NCBI GenBank assembly: GCA_019671005.1
Contig: CM033752.1
Span: 25,800,969 to 25,864,968 of the forward strand
Direction: 5' to 3'
DNA length: 64,000 nt
Source of the DNA: Hibiscus mutabilis
Taxonomy: Eukaryota; Streptophyta; Magnoliopsida; Malvales; Malvaceae
The position numbers and the translations under genes are program-made. A model generated the notes under the pieces. The model saw nothing but the letters and a program-made list of their open reading frames with translations. It was not told the DNA's origin and made no database searches. Shown here piece by piece: positions 44,706 through 56,700 of the stretch. How positions within the stretch are numbered: position 1 is the first letter of the stretch; each line of letters begins with the position of its first letter.

Positions 44706-47138
44706 TCAAATTCCTTTAACCGAACTTGGTGGGGGTAATCTCTCGATCACGTCCACCTTGTCTTTGTCTACTTCAATTCCCTTGGATGAAATCTTGTGGC
44801 CGAGCACTATTCCTTCATCTACCATAAAATGGCATTTCTCCCAATTGAGGACTAAATCAGTTTCTTCACATCTTGCCAACACCCTCTCTAAATTGCCGAG
44901 ACAGCTGTCGAAGTCATTACCAAAAACAGAAAAATCATCCATGAAGATCTTAAGGAAGTCTTCGACCATGTCTGAAAAGAGTGTCATCATGCATCTTTGG
45001 AAGGTTGCCGGAGAGTTACACAATCCGAACGGCATCCTTCAGAAAGCATAAGTACTGTATGGGCATGTGAAGGTTGTCTTTTCTTGATCTTCTGGTGATA
45101 TGGCAATTTGATTATAACCTGAATAACCATCAAGAAAACAATAAAAGGGTTTACCTGCAAGACGGTCAAGCATTTGATCAATAAAGGGTAATGGGAAGTG
45201 ATCTTTCCTAGTGGCTTTGTTTAGCTTTCGATAATCCATACAAACCCTCCAATCGGTCACAGTCCTGGTTAGAATGAGTTCATTGTTTTCATTACTTACC
45301 ACCATTATTCTTCCCTTTTTCGGTACACATTGTACCAGACTTACCCATGTACTATCAGAGATAGGGTATATAATGCCGGCGTCAAGCCACTTGATGATTT
45401 CTTTCATTACAACCCCTTTCATGGCATGATTCAGTCTTCTCTGGGCCTCAATTGAAGGTTTGTGATCATCTTCCAACAAAATCTTGTGCATGCACACTGC
45501 CGGGCTAATTCCCTTCAAGTCGGCAATTGTCCATCCTATTGCCTTTTTGTGTAGCTTCAACATCTTGATCAGCTTCTTTTCCTGCTCAGGCTGTAACTTA
45601 GAATAAATAATTACAGGCAATGTATTATTGGTTCCTAAGTATGCATATTTTAGTTGCTCTGGAAATTGTTTCAACTCAAGAATCGGTGGTTGTTCAATAG
45701 AGGGTTTTTCGAGTTTACCTTCCTTACCTGAGTAATCCAGTGGTTCAAAGTATGTACATGGTCGATTGACTAGCCAATTTACCTCTTCTTGTTGTTCCCC
45801 ATCGACCGGTTCTTCATACTCCTCAGGTTCCTCTTGATCGGTAATGTAGTTGCCGAGGCAACTAAATTCCTCGTCGAAGTTAAACTCTGCCGTGGCATGA
45901 AGAAGTTGGCATTCTTCTGGATCATCAGCATGCCCTAGTGTTTGGAACACATTTAGTTTAACTTGCTGGTCATTTACCCTCATTGTGAGTTCTCCCTTTT
46001 CAACATCAATCAAGGTTCTCCCTGTTGCTAGGAATGGTCTCCCGAGAATGATGGGTGCATGCTCATCTGCTTCACAATCCAAAAGAATAAAGTCAGCGGG
46101 AAAAATAAATTTATCAACTTTTACCAGTATGTCCTCGATTTTTCCCTCTGGATGCACATAGGATCTGTCGGCTAGCTGTAGCATAACTGTTATAGGTCTT
46201 GCCTTCCCGATTCCTAGTTTCTGGAAAACCGATTTAGGTATCAAGTTTATGCTAGCCCCAAGGTCGCATAATGCTTTCCCGACATAGTGATTTCCAATAG
46301 AACAGGGTATTGTGAAACTTCCGGGATCCTTCAACTTAGGTGGCATACGATTGTGTAACATTGCCATGCATCCCTCTATTACGACAACTGTTTCAAACTC
46401 TCCTAGCCTTGTTCTCTTGGACACAATGTCTTTAAGAAACTTGGCATAGTTTGGCATTTGTTCAATTGCTTCCACCAATGGCAAGTTGATGTGGACTTGC
46501 TTTAGGATATCAACAAAATTCTTGAATTGGTATTCTTGCTTTTGTCGCTTCAACCTTTGTGGGAATGGTGGTGGAAGTCGGATATCTTTGACCCTTTCAT
46601 TGGTTTGAAACCTGATTGACGGCATTATCGGGACAACTGGAGTTGTCGAGGCATTATCAATTGGGGTTGCCGAGGCATGCTTTTCACAAGTTGCCGAAGC
46701 ATCCTTATCGTCGGTTGCCGAGGCATGCTTATTGCCGGTTGCCGTGGCAATTCCTGGTTCAGCATCTGAGGCTTTGCCGCTAGGTTCGTCTTGATATTTT
46801 TGTGGAGTTTTGTTTGATGAGCGGGTTTGAGCCTCTCTAGGTTGTTGGACACTTCTAGTGGTGATCGCCTTACATTGCTCATGGCCAGTTCCTCTTGCGA
46901 CTTCAGTATCGCTAGGTAAACCTCCTTGCGGTCTAGTATTCAGATTTTTAGCAAACTGTCCTACTTGATTTTCCAATGATTTGATTGCCGCCTCTTGGTT
47001 TTGCAATCTCATCTCGGTCCTGTTAATAAAAGCATAAGTTCTTTTTATGAAGTTACTATTCTCAGCCATATAAGATTCAGTTTTCATCATAAAAGCATTT
47101 AGAGAATTTTCCAAAGAACTAGATGTTGTCAGTTGTTG
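44706..47138 (-). pseudogene. Element G linker, protease and reverse transcriptase
   Basis: The frame runs from the gag TAG (47139-47141) to a TGA at 44706-44708, with one more TGA at 45039-45041. The first ~200 codons include an Ala/Ser/Thr-rich HASATDDKDASAT segment. Protease: CDLGASINLIPKSVFQKLG, with DLG as in Athila, and IILGRPFLATGRTLIDV. RT: DWRVCMDYRKLNKATRKDHF, PFIDQMLDRLAGKPFYCFLD, then the TGA, then MPFGLCNSPATFQRCM and the catalytic FMDDFSVFG. All motifs are present. Only the stops prevent a polyprotein. Confidence 0.9.
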
Positions 47139-48340
47139 CTACGGCAACTGTTGCCGTGGCATATTCTGCTGGAATCCTGATGCTTGTGCATTCTGATTGT
47201 TCTGGTTTAGAGCATTGTTGGGATTACTCCATGAAAAATTTGGGTGCTTCTTCCAAGCTGGATTGTATGTATTGGACATCACGTTGTTGTTCCGATTGTA
47301 ATTCCCCACATAGAAGCTGGATTCCAGATTCTGCATACATTCAGAAGAATTATGGTTATCACCACATAACTCACAAAAAGAATCCATTACCTTGACCTCA
47401 TGTGTGTTGTTTGGTTTTTGCATGTTCTGGACCATCTTGGTTAAAGTGGCCAATTGTGCCGAAATTGAATCTGATGATCCTAGTTCATGTATTGTGGCTT
47501 GGCGTCTAACTCCTCCTCTTCTAGTAGATGGGAATTGATAATCATTCTTGGCCAGCCTATTTAGAATTTGCATTTCTTCCTCCGGCAACTTATCTAGAAG
47601 TATGTCGTTTGCTGAGGTATCTAGCATCATCCATGTTGGTGTATTCACGACGTTGTAAAACATTGTTACTTGAGTCCACGCCGGGAATCCGTGTAGGGGG
47701 CATTTGTGTAGAAGTTCTCTATATCGCTCCCAAGCCTCGTACATGGATTCATCATCTGCCTGCCGAAAAGAAGTAATGTCGTTACGAAGCTTATCAGTCA
47801 AATTTGTAGGATTAAATCGAGCAAGGAAATCACGACAAAGATCGGTCCAAGATGCTATTGATCCGGCAGGGATGCTATTGATCCGGCAGGAATGCTATTC
47901 AACCATGCTTTCACCCTATCCCTCAGTGAATAGGGGAATAATCTTAATCGTAGGACATCGGGGGTGACTTCGTGTATTTTGAACGAGTTACAAATCTCGA
48001 GGAAAGATTTCAGATGTTGCCGTGCATCTTCAGTTGCTGAGCCGCCAAATTGACCAATTGTGTTGATCATATTAAACATTACCGATTTTAACTCAAAGTG
48101 GTCGGCTTCGATTTCAGGTGCGACAACTCCTGGATTAAGTCCATCAAGATCTTCTTCAAGATAGTCTCGAATAGTTCTGTTTCATGCAAGAATCACTCCT
48201 CCTCCTGCTGGAACATCTTCATTCATATTGTCGTCTTGATTAGCCATTGCTACTCTTATCCTTCGTCTAAGTCTTTGTAAGGTTCATTCGATTTCTGGAT
48301 CAAAGGGATATTCTGGTGTAATCGGTCTCGCCCTGGTCAT
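47139..48340 (-). pseudogene. Element G gag
   Basis: The likely start is ATG at 48340-48338 (MTRARPITPEYPFDPEIE), about 100 nt after the PBS. TGA stops lie at 48284-48286 and 48182-48184. A 20-bp tandem duplication (47851-47870 and 47871-47890) shifts the frame. The rest reads LTDKLRNDITSFRQADDESM, EAWERYRELLHKCPLHGFP and a CELCGDNHNSSEC cysteine motif, then Asn-rich text to the TAG at 47139-47141. This matches the gag layout of Athila-type elements. Confidence 0.85.
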
Positions 48341-48438
48341 ATACCAATGCAAAACCAAAGTTTGTTAGCCCTTTGAATCTTAAACAACAAAAGTAAAAAA
48401 AAAGTGCAAGAAAATAAAAACAAAGTCACTATTGCCAA

Positions 48439-48456
48439 TCCCCGGCAATGGCGCCA
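48439..48456 (-). promoter_or_regulatory. Primer binding site of element G
   Basis: The minus strand reads TGGCGCCATTGCCGGGGA, six nt from the LTR end. This is the Athila-group type and differs from the tRNA-Met type used by A, B, C and E. Confidence 0.85.
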
Positions 48457-48462
48457 AAAACT

Positions 48463-49405
48463 TGTTGCGCGTAATAAGTGCTACGCAATTGTGCAAGTAT
48501 ACACGTTGCAAGTTATAGTATAAAAGATATCGCCTCCACAGGGATTGGTGCCACTTCAAGAATCTAGTCTCTTGCACTGTAAAAAGTAAAAACACAAATA
48601 AAGGATTATAAGAGTTTAACTAATAACTAAACTAGAAGGCAATAAAGTAAAAGAATAGATGAGATCAAATGAGAGAGATAGGCCAGGTTATCGTGAGTTG
48701 AGGTGTGATAGCCGATTGGATCGTCTTGGTAAAAGAGTGCACGGGCAACTCAGTTGCCGTGGAAACTTGCACAACGGGGTTGCCTTGGCAACTAATCAAT
48801 GGTTGCCTAGGCAACTAGTTGGGCAACTACTTGGGCGTCTGGGCAGCAACCTTCAAGGTTCGGCAGAGCGTTCTTCAATGGTTTTTTCTTATCCCTAAGT
48901 CGAAACTCTAGCTACTTGTGCATGCCTTGATAATACATCCCTGCATGAATCAAGGGTGAACAACAACCAATCTTGCGCTCCTCTTAGCCGTTGAAATCCT
49001 TGACTTATTCCTAAGCCAGATTAATCTTCACCATCAATAGATTGAATAAAGATCATATTCATTCGTTTCTTGAATCTAACTCTCCTGATATTAGATAAAT
49101 AGATGAAATCACGAGATCCTCTCCCAATTCACTCGCAAACAAGAATAAGAACCAAGAATGAATAAACCTTGAAATAGAAAAGTGCAAACTCTTATTACCT
49201 AAACAAAAATCAATAGTTTCTCACAACCACAAAACACAATAACCATAGCCAAATAGATTTAGTTCATGGCTAGGTTCCAAAGAAACACAAGATAATTAAT
49301 CCCTAGCATGAACCCAATCGAACAAGAAAGAAAATGATAAAGAAGGAGGCTTGTCGAAATCCTCCTTGCCCTAGATGCTTATCGAAAATTCTCTCCTCTT
49401 GCCCT
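48463..49405 (-). repeat. Element G 5' LTR, segment 1
   Basis: Matches 39640 to about 40582. It is cut after GCCCT by a solo LTR and resumes at 50964. Confidence 0.9.
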
Positions 49406-50958
49406 TGTTGCGTGTAATAAGTGCTACGCAATTGTGCAAGTATACACGTCGCAAGTTATAGTATAAAAGATATCGTCTCCACAGGGATTGGTGCTACTTC
49501 AAGAATCTAGTCTCTTGCACTGTAAAAAGTAAAAACACAAATAAAAGATTATAGAAGTTTAACTAATCTAGAAAGCAAATAAGTAAAAGAAAAGATGAAT
49601 TCAATTGAGAGAGAATAGGCCAGGTTATCGTGAGTTGAGGTGTGATAGCCGATTGGATTGTCTTGGTAAAAGAGTGCACGGGCAACTCAGTTGCTGTGGC
49701 AACTTGCACGACGGGGTTGCCTTGGCAACTAATTGATGGTTGCCTGGGCGACTAGTTGGGCAACTACTTGGGCGACTGGGCAGCAACTTCAAGGTTCGGC
49801 AGAGCGTTCTTCAATGGTTTCTTCTTATCCCTAAGTCGAAACTCTAGCTACTTGTGCATGCCTTGATAATACATCCCTGCGTGAATCAAGGGTGAAAAAC
49901 AACCAATCTTGCGCTCCTCTTAGCCGTTGAAATCCTTAACTTATTCCTAAGCCGGATTAATCGTCACCATCATTGGATTGAATACAGATCATATTCATTC
50001 GTTTCTTGAATCTAACTCTCCCGATATTAGATAAATGGATGAAATCACGAGATCCTCTCCCAATTCACTCGCAAACAATAATAAGAACCAAGAATGAATA
50101 AACCTTGAAATAGAAAAGTGCAAACTCTTATTACCTAAACAAAAACCAATAGTTTCTCACAACCACAAAACATAATAACCATAGCCAAGTAAATTTAGTT
50201 CATGGCTAGGTTCCAAAGAAACACAAGATAAACAATCCCTAGCATGAACCCAATCGAACAAGGAAGAAAAGATGAAGCTTGTCGAAAATCCCTTGCTTTC
50301 TCCCTTGGACTTGTCGAAATTTCCCTCTTGCTCTCTCTTGGAGTTGTCGAAATTAACTCTTGCTCTCCCCCCCTTGGAGTTGTCGAAATTCCTTGCTATT
50401 TATAGGGCTAGGCCAAAGTCCTTCTTTGAGGAGGAGTTTGAGTTGGAATTAAATTATCTTTAAAGAATATAATTCTTTATTATAATTTTATTCCTATTAG
50501 AACTTCTCATATCTTCTTGGAATTTAATTCTTCTTTAATCTCTGCATGGCAATCAAATTCCTTAGGGCTTGGGCCTTGCTCCATGTCATCTTGGGCTTGT
50601 AAGGTCATGAATTTTGACATCCATATTGCTTTTGGTCTTTGTCGACAAATGCCATGGCAACTGGCTCGGCGTCTCCTTCATGCATTGCCCTGGCAACTAG
50701 CTCGGCATATCCTTCATGCATTGCCCTGGCAACTAGCTCGGCATTGCTTTGGCAAGTGATCCTGCACATACACACACAAAAACACACCAAAGCAGCATCT
50801 ATTTCCACAAAAATCACCAAGTTATGTAATCAAGCTCAACGATTGAAGGAAACATGGATTAATGCATGAATGGCTAACTATGCAACTAATATGAGCCTAA
50901 GTCTAACAATAATATGAGTAAAAAGGGTAAGAAAAATAGTACTTTTGAACACTTATCA
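49406..50958 (-). mobile_element. Solo LTR of the G family (1553 bp) inside G's LTR
   Basis: Starts TGTTGCGTG and ends CACTTATCA, with a perfect GCCCT duplication on both sides (49401-49405 and 50959-50963). It is same-family but more diverged in its middle (around 50275-50400) and has three 36-bp units instead of four. A full element must have inserted and then recombined between its LTRs. Confidence 0.9.
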
Positions 50959-50963
50959 GCCCT

Positions 50964-51619
50964 CTTTGGAGTTGTCGAAATTCCCCTCTCTTTGCTCTAT
51001 TTGGAGTTTGACGATATGGCCTCTTATTTATAGGGCTAGGTCAAAGTCCTTCTTTGAGGAGGAAGTTAAGTTGGAATTAAATTATCTTTAAAGAATATAA
51101 TTCTTTATTATAATTATATTCCTACTAGAACTTCTCCTATCTTCTTGGAATTTAATTCTTCTTTAATCTCTTCATGGAAATCAAATTCCTTTGAGATTGG
51201 GCTTTGCTCCACGTCATCTTGGGCTTGTCTAGTCATCAATTTTGACTACCATATCACCTTTGCTCTTGCCGACAATTGCCCTGGCAACTGGCTCGGCGTC
51301 TCCTTCATGCATTGCCCTGGCAACTAGCTCGGCGTCTCCTTCATGCATTGCCTTGGAAACTAGCTCGGCATCTCCTTCATGTATTGCCTTGGCAACTAGC
51401 TCTAGCCTTGCTTTGGCAAGTGATCCTGCACATACACACAAAACACACCAAAGCAGCATATTTTCCCACAAAAACTACCAAGTTATGTAATCAAGCTCAA
51501 CGATGGAAGGAAACATGGATTAATGCATGAATGGCTAATTATGCAACTAATATGAGCCTAAGTCTAACAATAATATGAGTAAAAAGGGTAAGAAAAATAG
51601 TACTTTTGAACACTTATCA
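50964..51619 (-). repeat. Element G 5' LTR, segment 2
   Basis: Completes the LTR; with segment 1 it totals about 1599 bp, against 1594 for the left copy. Contains the minus-strand TATA (51025-51032) and the four-unit 36-bp repeat (51274-51417). Confidence 0.9.
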
Positions 51620-53711
51620 ATAGTCAATCGAGCATTCGATTATATCATTTAACAAGCTAACTTTTCAAGAAATTTTTATGCATGATAGAGACCTAATACC
51701 ATATTAAATAATTCTAAGCTATCATTCATATAAAGAATCTGGATAATCTAATCCTATATGCGCATATGTATATGAATATTACTAAACACACAATCATAAC
51801 AACCAAATCAGGTTAACTATCAACCATAGAGCGTATTAAGAGCCACTACACATTATGCTAAATACTTGATTAACTAAATTACATATATGACCGAAATTGG
51901 TAACTTAAATTCCTTATGCATAAATAACATCTATGTGCCACCATCTAGAAGTTCTTAAAATAGGATTACAAACATACTTCTTAGCCTTTGTGATCTCGTC
52001 TAAGCTCTCAAGATAATCGGAAGCAAGTTTACCCTGAAATGTTTGAAAGAATAGAGTAAGCAATTGCTTAGTAAGGTAGCTTAAATAAACAAATGCATGA
52101 ATAAAAAATTTTAAGTTATAACTCAATTCTTTCTTCAAGTTTGTTGGATCTAGGCAAGTAATAATCTTGTTCGAATGCAACCCATCATATTCATAGGGTT
52201 CAAATATAACATCATTTTTAGATCTATTGAATCCATAAAATATAACAAGATTAATCGAATACAAGTCATCATAACCACAAGATTTCGAATAAGGCACTAT
52301 TTTCAAATCTAATTATGCACAAATGTCATTTGAACATTAGTTAATTATTACACAAGTATCATAGTGATTCATTGGATTAGCTTAAACATGGTTACTTATC
52401 ATACAAGTTATCAACATAGATCTCATGATCATGGTTACTTATCACACAAGTTATCAACATAGCATTTCAATGAACAAGGTTACTTATCACACAAGTTATC
52501 AACACAGATCTCATGATCATGGTTACTTATCACACAAGTTATCAACATAGCATTTCAATGAACAAGGTTACATATCACACAGGTTATCAACATAGCATTT
52601 CAATGAACACGGTTACTTATCACACAGGTTATCAACATAGCATTTCAATGAACAAGGTTACTTATCACACGTGTTATCAACATAGCATTTCAATGAACAA
52701 GGTTACTTATCACACAAGTTATCAACATAACATTTCAATGAGCATGATTATTTATCACACAAAGATGTATTACATCTTACATAACAGACTCAAATTTCTT
52801 ATCACCAATGGTATAAAGCATATCATAAACCTGTGATATTTGTCATATAAGATTTCGAACGTAGCATAGTAAAGCCATAATTTCTTTTCACAAGATGTAT
52901 TAATACTATTCATTAACTTAGTTTGCAAATTTCATTATTTGTCTTTAACATAGCCTTGAGAATCAAGTAACAGCCTAGGTACACGAATCCCCAACTAATT
53001 GGCGCCAAACGAATGGTACTCAAAGTACCGGTCAATCCCTCCTACTATCCCCAAGTGACCACAACACTTCCCTCCTATTGTCACAAAATAAGGACCATAG
53101 TCTAGGACTATAGTCCACCCCAAACACGAGCTCTATGAACTCTATGTCATGCCAACTATACCTATGACTGACTCAAAACCAAGGCTTTTCAGATAACACT
53201 TATCATATCATAGTCATATTTGAGCTTAGTTCCTTATTCATATAACCATATAAGCAAAGCTTATGTCTTATCATATCATGTTAGAATCATAATTGAGCAT
53301 AGCTCCATAATCAGAATACCAAATAAAAAAATGGTTTATTGTATATCATGTTAAGAACATATATCATTCATGTATGATCCTCAATTCGTACATATCTTAA
53401 TTCAAATGACAGTTTATCAAAAGTCACTTATCAAGCATATTTAAGCATGTATAGGGTTCACTAGGATCATATCATCAAATCAAGTATTACTTTTCATAAA
53501 ATGCTTATCGAATAAGCACTTACCTCGAATCCAAGCTTTTAAGTGCATAGTTTAACTTAAAGGTAAAGTAGTATAATTAAATCAACAAAAGGTGCTCGGG
53601 AAGGTTACAAGCCTATCCTGAGACTTTAAACTACACTCAAAGTTTAATCCAAGCTAAGCATGTTCCTGAATAACAATCCCCTTTTGCTTTTCTACAATGT
53701 TACCAACCTTG
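51620..53711 (-). repeat. Element E 5' LTR, segment 2
   Basis: Continues E's LTR after G's ATAGT duplication. Holds a 45-bp tandem array (52388-52765), a block matching 35777-36240 of the left LTR, a one-base variant of TGGCATGCCA at 53145-53154 and the hairpin GGTACT-CAA-AGTACC at 53015-53029. Ends at CCTTG where F entered. Confidence 0.75.
52388..52765. repeat. 45-bp tandem array, about nine units
   Basis: The unit begins GGTTACTTATCACACAAGTT and ends CATTTCAATGAACAA. Two early units have GATCTCATGATC instead. The period of 45 keeps a frame open (52513-52836), which makes a repetitive 15-residue peptide on paper. This is an LTR-internal repeat and not a gene. Confidence 0.85.
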
Positions 53712-56700
53712 TGTAACATCCCAAAGTTGGGATAAGAAGAATGTTACCACTCTTAATTTCTAAGAAATTTATCTTGATGTGCAAAAGGGTAACTAATCTA
53801 AAAGTTCATGACCGAAATGAGAGAAATGAATAAATGGATGCTCAATTCAAGTGATTAAACCGAATGATACCATAATCTTCAGCTTGCATGTTAAAAAGAA
53901 ATAAATCATAGGGACTTGCTTATGTGTCACATGCAAGATGAAACATGTGTTGAAACTTTTCGGTAGAAGGAAGGTTGATAATCAATCTTCTCATTGTCAT
54001 CTTTTTCTTCTCTTCTTGGTGCCAAAAATGTTAAAGAGAAAGTGAGTTGAGAGAAAGCTTGTTAAGGCTCTGTTTGTCTTGCAATTTTTACTTGAATCCC
54101 ATTTGAGTTTTCTTAGGAGAAAGGTAATTTCTTTGCTCTTTCTCATATTCATGTGAATTTATATACCAAATGGTACATTTATATTCTAGATCACGAGATT
54201 GGTTAGAGGTATTAAGAGTTTGTGTTATGTCTATTAGAACTTTGGTGTATAAATGGTAAAATGCTTAAAATGTATGAAAAGGGGAAATGATGTTCGTCTA
54301 GGGATGTTCTAATAAGTTTTTGATGAACATAAATTTAACGTTTAGCTTGATTTGGATAGTATCACTTGTACAGCTTATATGGGATTGTTTTGGACACCCG
54401 TATGTGTATGCTGAAATTTAAGATTGAATCGACCATGTGAATGTTACTTTAAAACTGTTAAATTGAAAGTGGAATGTTGTGAAATTGCTTAGTAAGTCGT
54501 TAGGGACCATTTTGTTAATCTAATGGACTAATTTGATCATGAGTTTGAGTATATAATTAAACAAGGTAGAATTTCAATTGAATGAACTCTAGAGGATTGT
54601 TTTAATGTTTATAAAATGTATATATGTATGATGCCCTATTTCGAGTAAACAAATGAATATGAATGCAAACTGGACTGTTTTCAATGTGTACAAATTGAAT
54701 CAGGGCTGTTTTGTGCATAACATGAAGTATAAGGGCTGTTAAAGTGTAATTAACCATATATGTCATTACCTAACTGTTTTGTAAAAATATGTGTGTGATT
54801 ATGAATGATAAGGGATTGATTTGCAACAAGATAAATGTCAATTGGCTGTTTGGTGAATATGTAAGTGTACCTTAGGGACTGTCTAGCTCAATAAAAATCA
54901 TAATAGGGGCTGTTTTGATGAATATGGAAATGTATACACTTGTAATGTTGCCTTGTTTTGTAAATAAGTACTTTACTGGATTGTTTCCATGAAACTATGA
55001 TGTTAAGGGACTAAAAAGTATTAAATAAATGTTAATGAATTTCTTGACAAGCATGTGAATGAATATTCATGAAAATAAAGTGTTTTGAATGTGTACATGT
55101 AAAAATCTGCCCAGCTTGATATCTGTATTTGATTGATTTACAAGTTGGTCATGTATAAATGGTGAATTAAGGTTAATTAAGGTTTAACGAGAGGACATTG
55201 GTGAATTAAGGTTTAACGAGGGGCAAACGTTCGATAAATAAAAAGGGAGCATTAATTCGCGATCTTAAGTAGCCCGAAGATTAACTGCGAGTATAGTTTA
55301 AAGTCTCGGGATTGGTTAAAAAACCCTTCCCAAGCACCTTCTCAATTTATCTACGTTTCTTTATGCTTGTGTTAGACAATGCTTAAGCTAAGCTTGGATC
55401 TAAGGTAAGTGGTTACTTGTTAAATTACCATATACTAAGCAAATATTTGATAATAAGTATGTTCGAATTGAGGATTGAACTTGAGATTGTATTTATGTGT
55501 AAGTCAAAACTAGAAGAAAATCAAGATATGACCTATTGGTTAAATGACCTTAAAATTATAAGCATGATGGAATCTATATGTGTATTAATTCATACCATAA
55601 GTTAAGTAATATGAAATGTGATCCGATATTCTGATAAGGAGCAATGCTCATTTGTTTATGCTATGATAAGATTATAACATGTACATGATTACATGAGTAT
55701 GGAACTAAGCTCAATTTTGACATGATAAGATAAGAATATGTGAAAAGCCTTTGTCTCAAGTCGGTCTTAGGTATAGTTGGCATGCCATAGAGTCCAGTGG
55801 ACTACGATCTTGGACTACAGTCCTTATTTGGAGGTATGAGGGAAGTATTGTGGTCACTTGGCGACAGTAGGAGGGATTGACCGGTGCTATGAGGACCTTT
55901 TCATTTGGTGACAGTTTGTTGGGTATTCGAGTGCCTAGGTTGTATCTTGATTTCAAGGCTATGTTAAAAGGTTTATTTAAAAAAAATACCTATATTAGTA
56001 AATTAAATCGATAACTTATTAAGCAAGTAATGCATATTTGGTTAAGATTTATCTTGTAACTTCTGTGTTAAGAAATCTATAATCTTTATGCCATGTTAAG
56101 TGTTTCCTTACCACGTTACGGTTATTTGACAACTAATTGAATGATCAATGCCATAACATTTAATGTTAAATGTGTAAGCATTAGTAGTTATATGAATAAA
56201 CATAAAAGGTTGGGCTATGCTCTTAGGTTTAGTAAAAATAGCTATGACCTTATCCAAGTTAGTGTTGTACTTGATTATCTATTTTTGAGTGGAATGATTT
56301 GATTTAAATACAAAATAATGAAATTTCAAAATAGATAAAAGGATTACCTTGATAACCTATATGACAAGTAAGTTGTGACTAGGATATATTACGTTTAAGA
56401 TATGATATATATTTGATATACTATAATTATGCCATGTTTGATATCTTAGGTGTCAAGTAAGTTATGTATATGATATGCTAAGTTTGATACCATGGTAAGG
56501 ACAAACTAATGAAATTTCAAGATAAACAAATGAACTATGTTTGATGAATCATGTGAAAAGTATTTTAGTTATATGATATTATGTTTAATCCTTTAAGACA
56601 AGTAACTGTGTGATGAGATATTATGTCTGATAATTTGGGTGTTAAGTATATGCTCTTAAAATATTATGGTCGATATTTGATGTAACATTTAAACATAATT

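Larger units (their letters stand above)
39640..51619 (-). mobile_element. Element G: Athila-like Gypsy retrotransposon, 11,980 bp including a nested solo LTR
   Basis: Flanked by a perfect 5-bp duplication ATAGT (39635-39639 and 51620-51624). LTRs are 39640-41233 and 48463-51619 (less the nested solo LTR). Terminal dinucleotides are TG/CA. The PBS is TGGCGCCATTGCCGGGGA and two polypurine modules are present, all typical of the Athila group. The LTRs differ at only a few sites by eye, so this is the youngest full element in the nest. gag-pol is one minus-strand frame with five stops and two frame breaks. Confidence 0.9.

Noticed and set aside
52388..52765. CRISPR-like look of regular repeats
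   Set aside because: Units are directly tandem with no unique spacers, in plant nuclear LTR DNA. The same holds for the 70-bp and 187-bp arrays.
52513..52836. 107-residue repetitive open frame
   Set aside because: It is the 45-bp LTR array read in one frame; no start context, domain or codon bias supports a gene.
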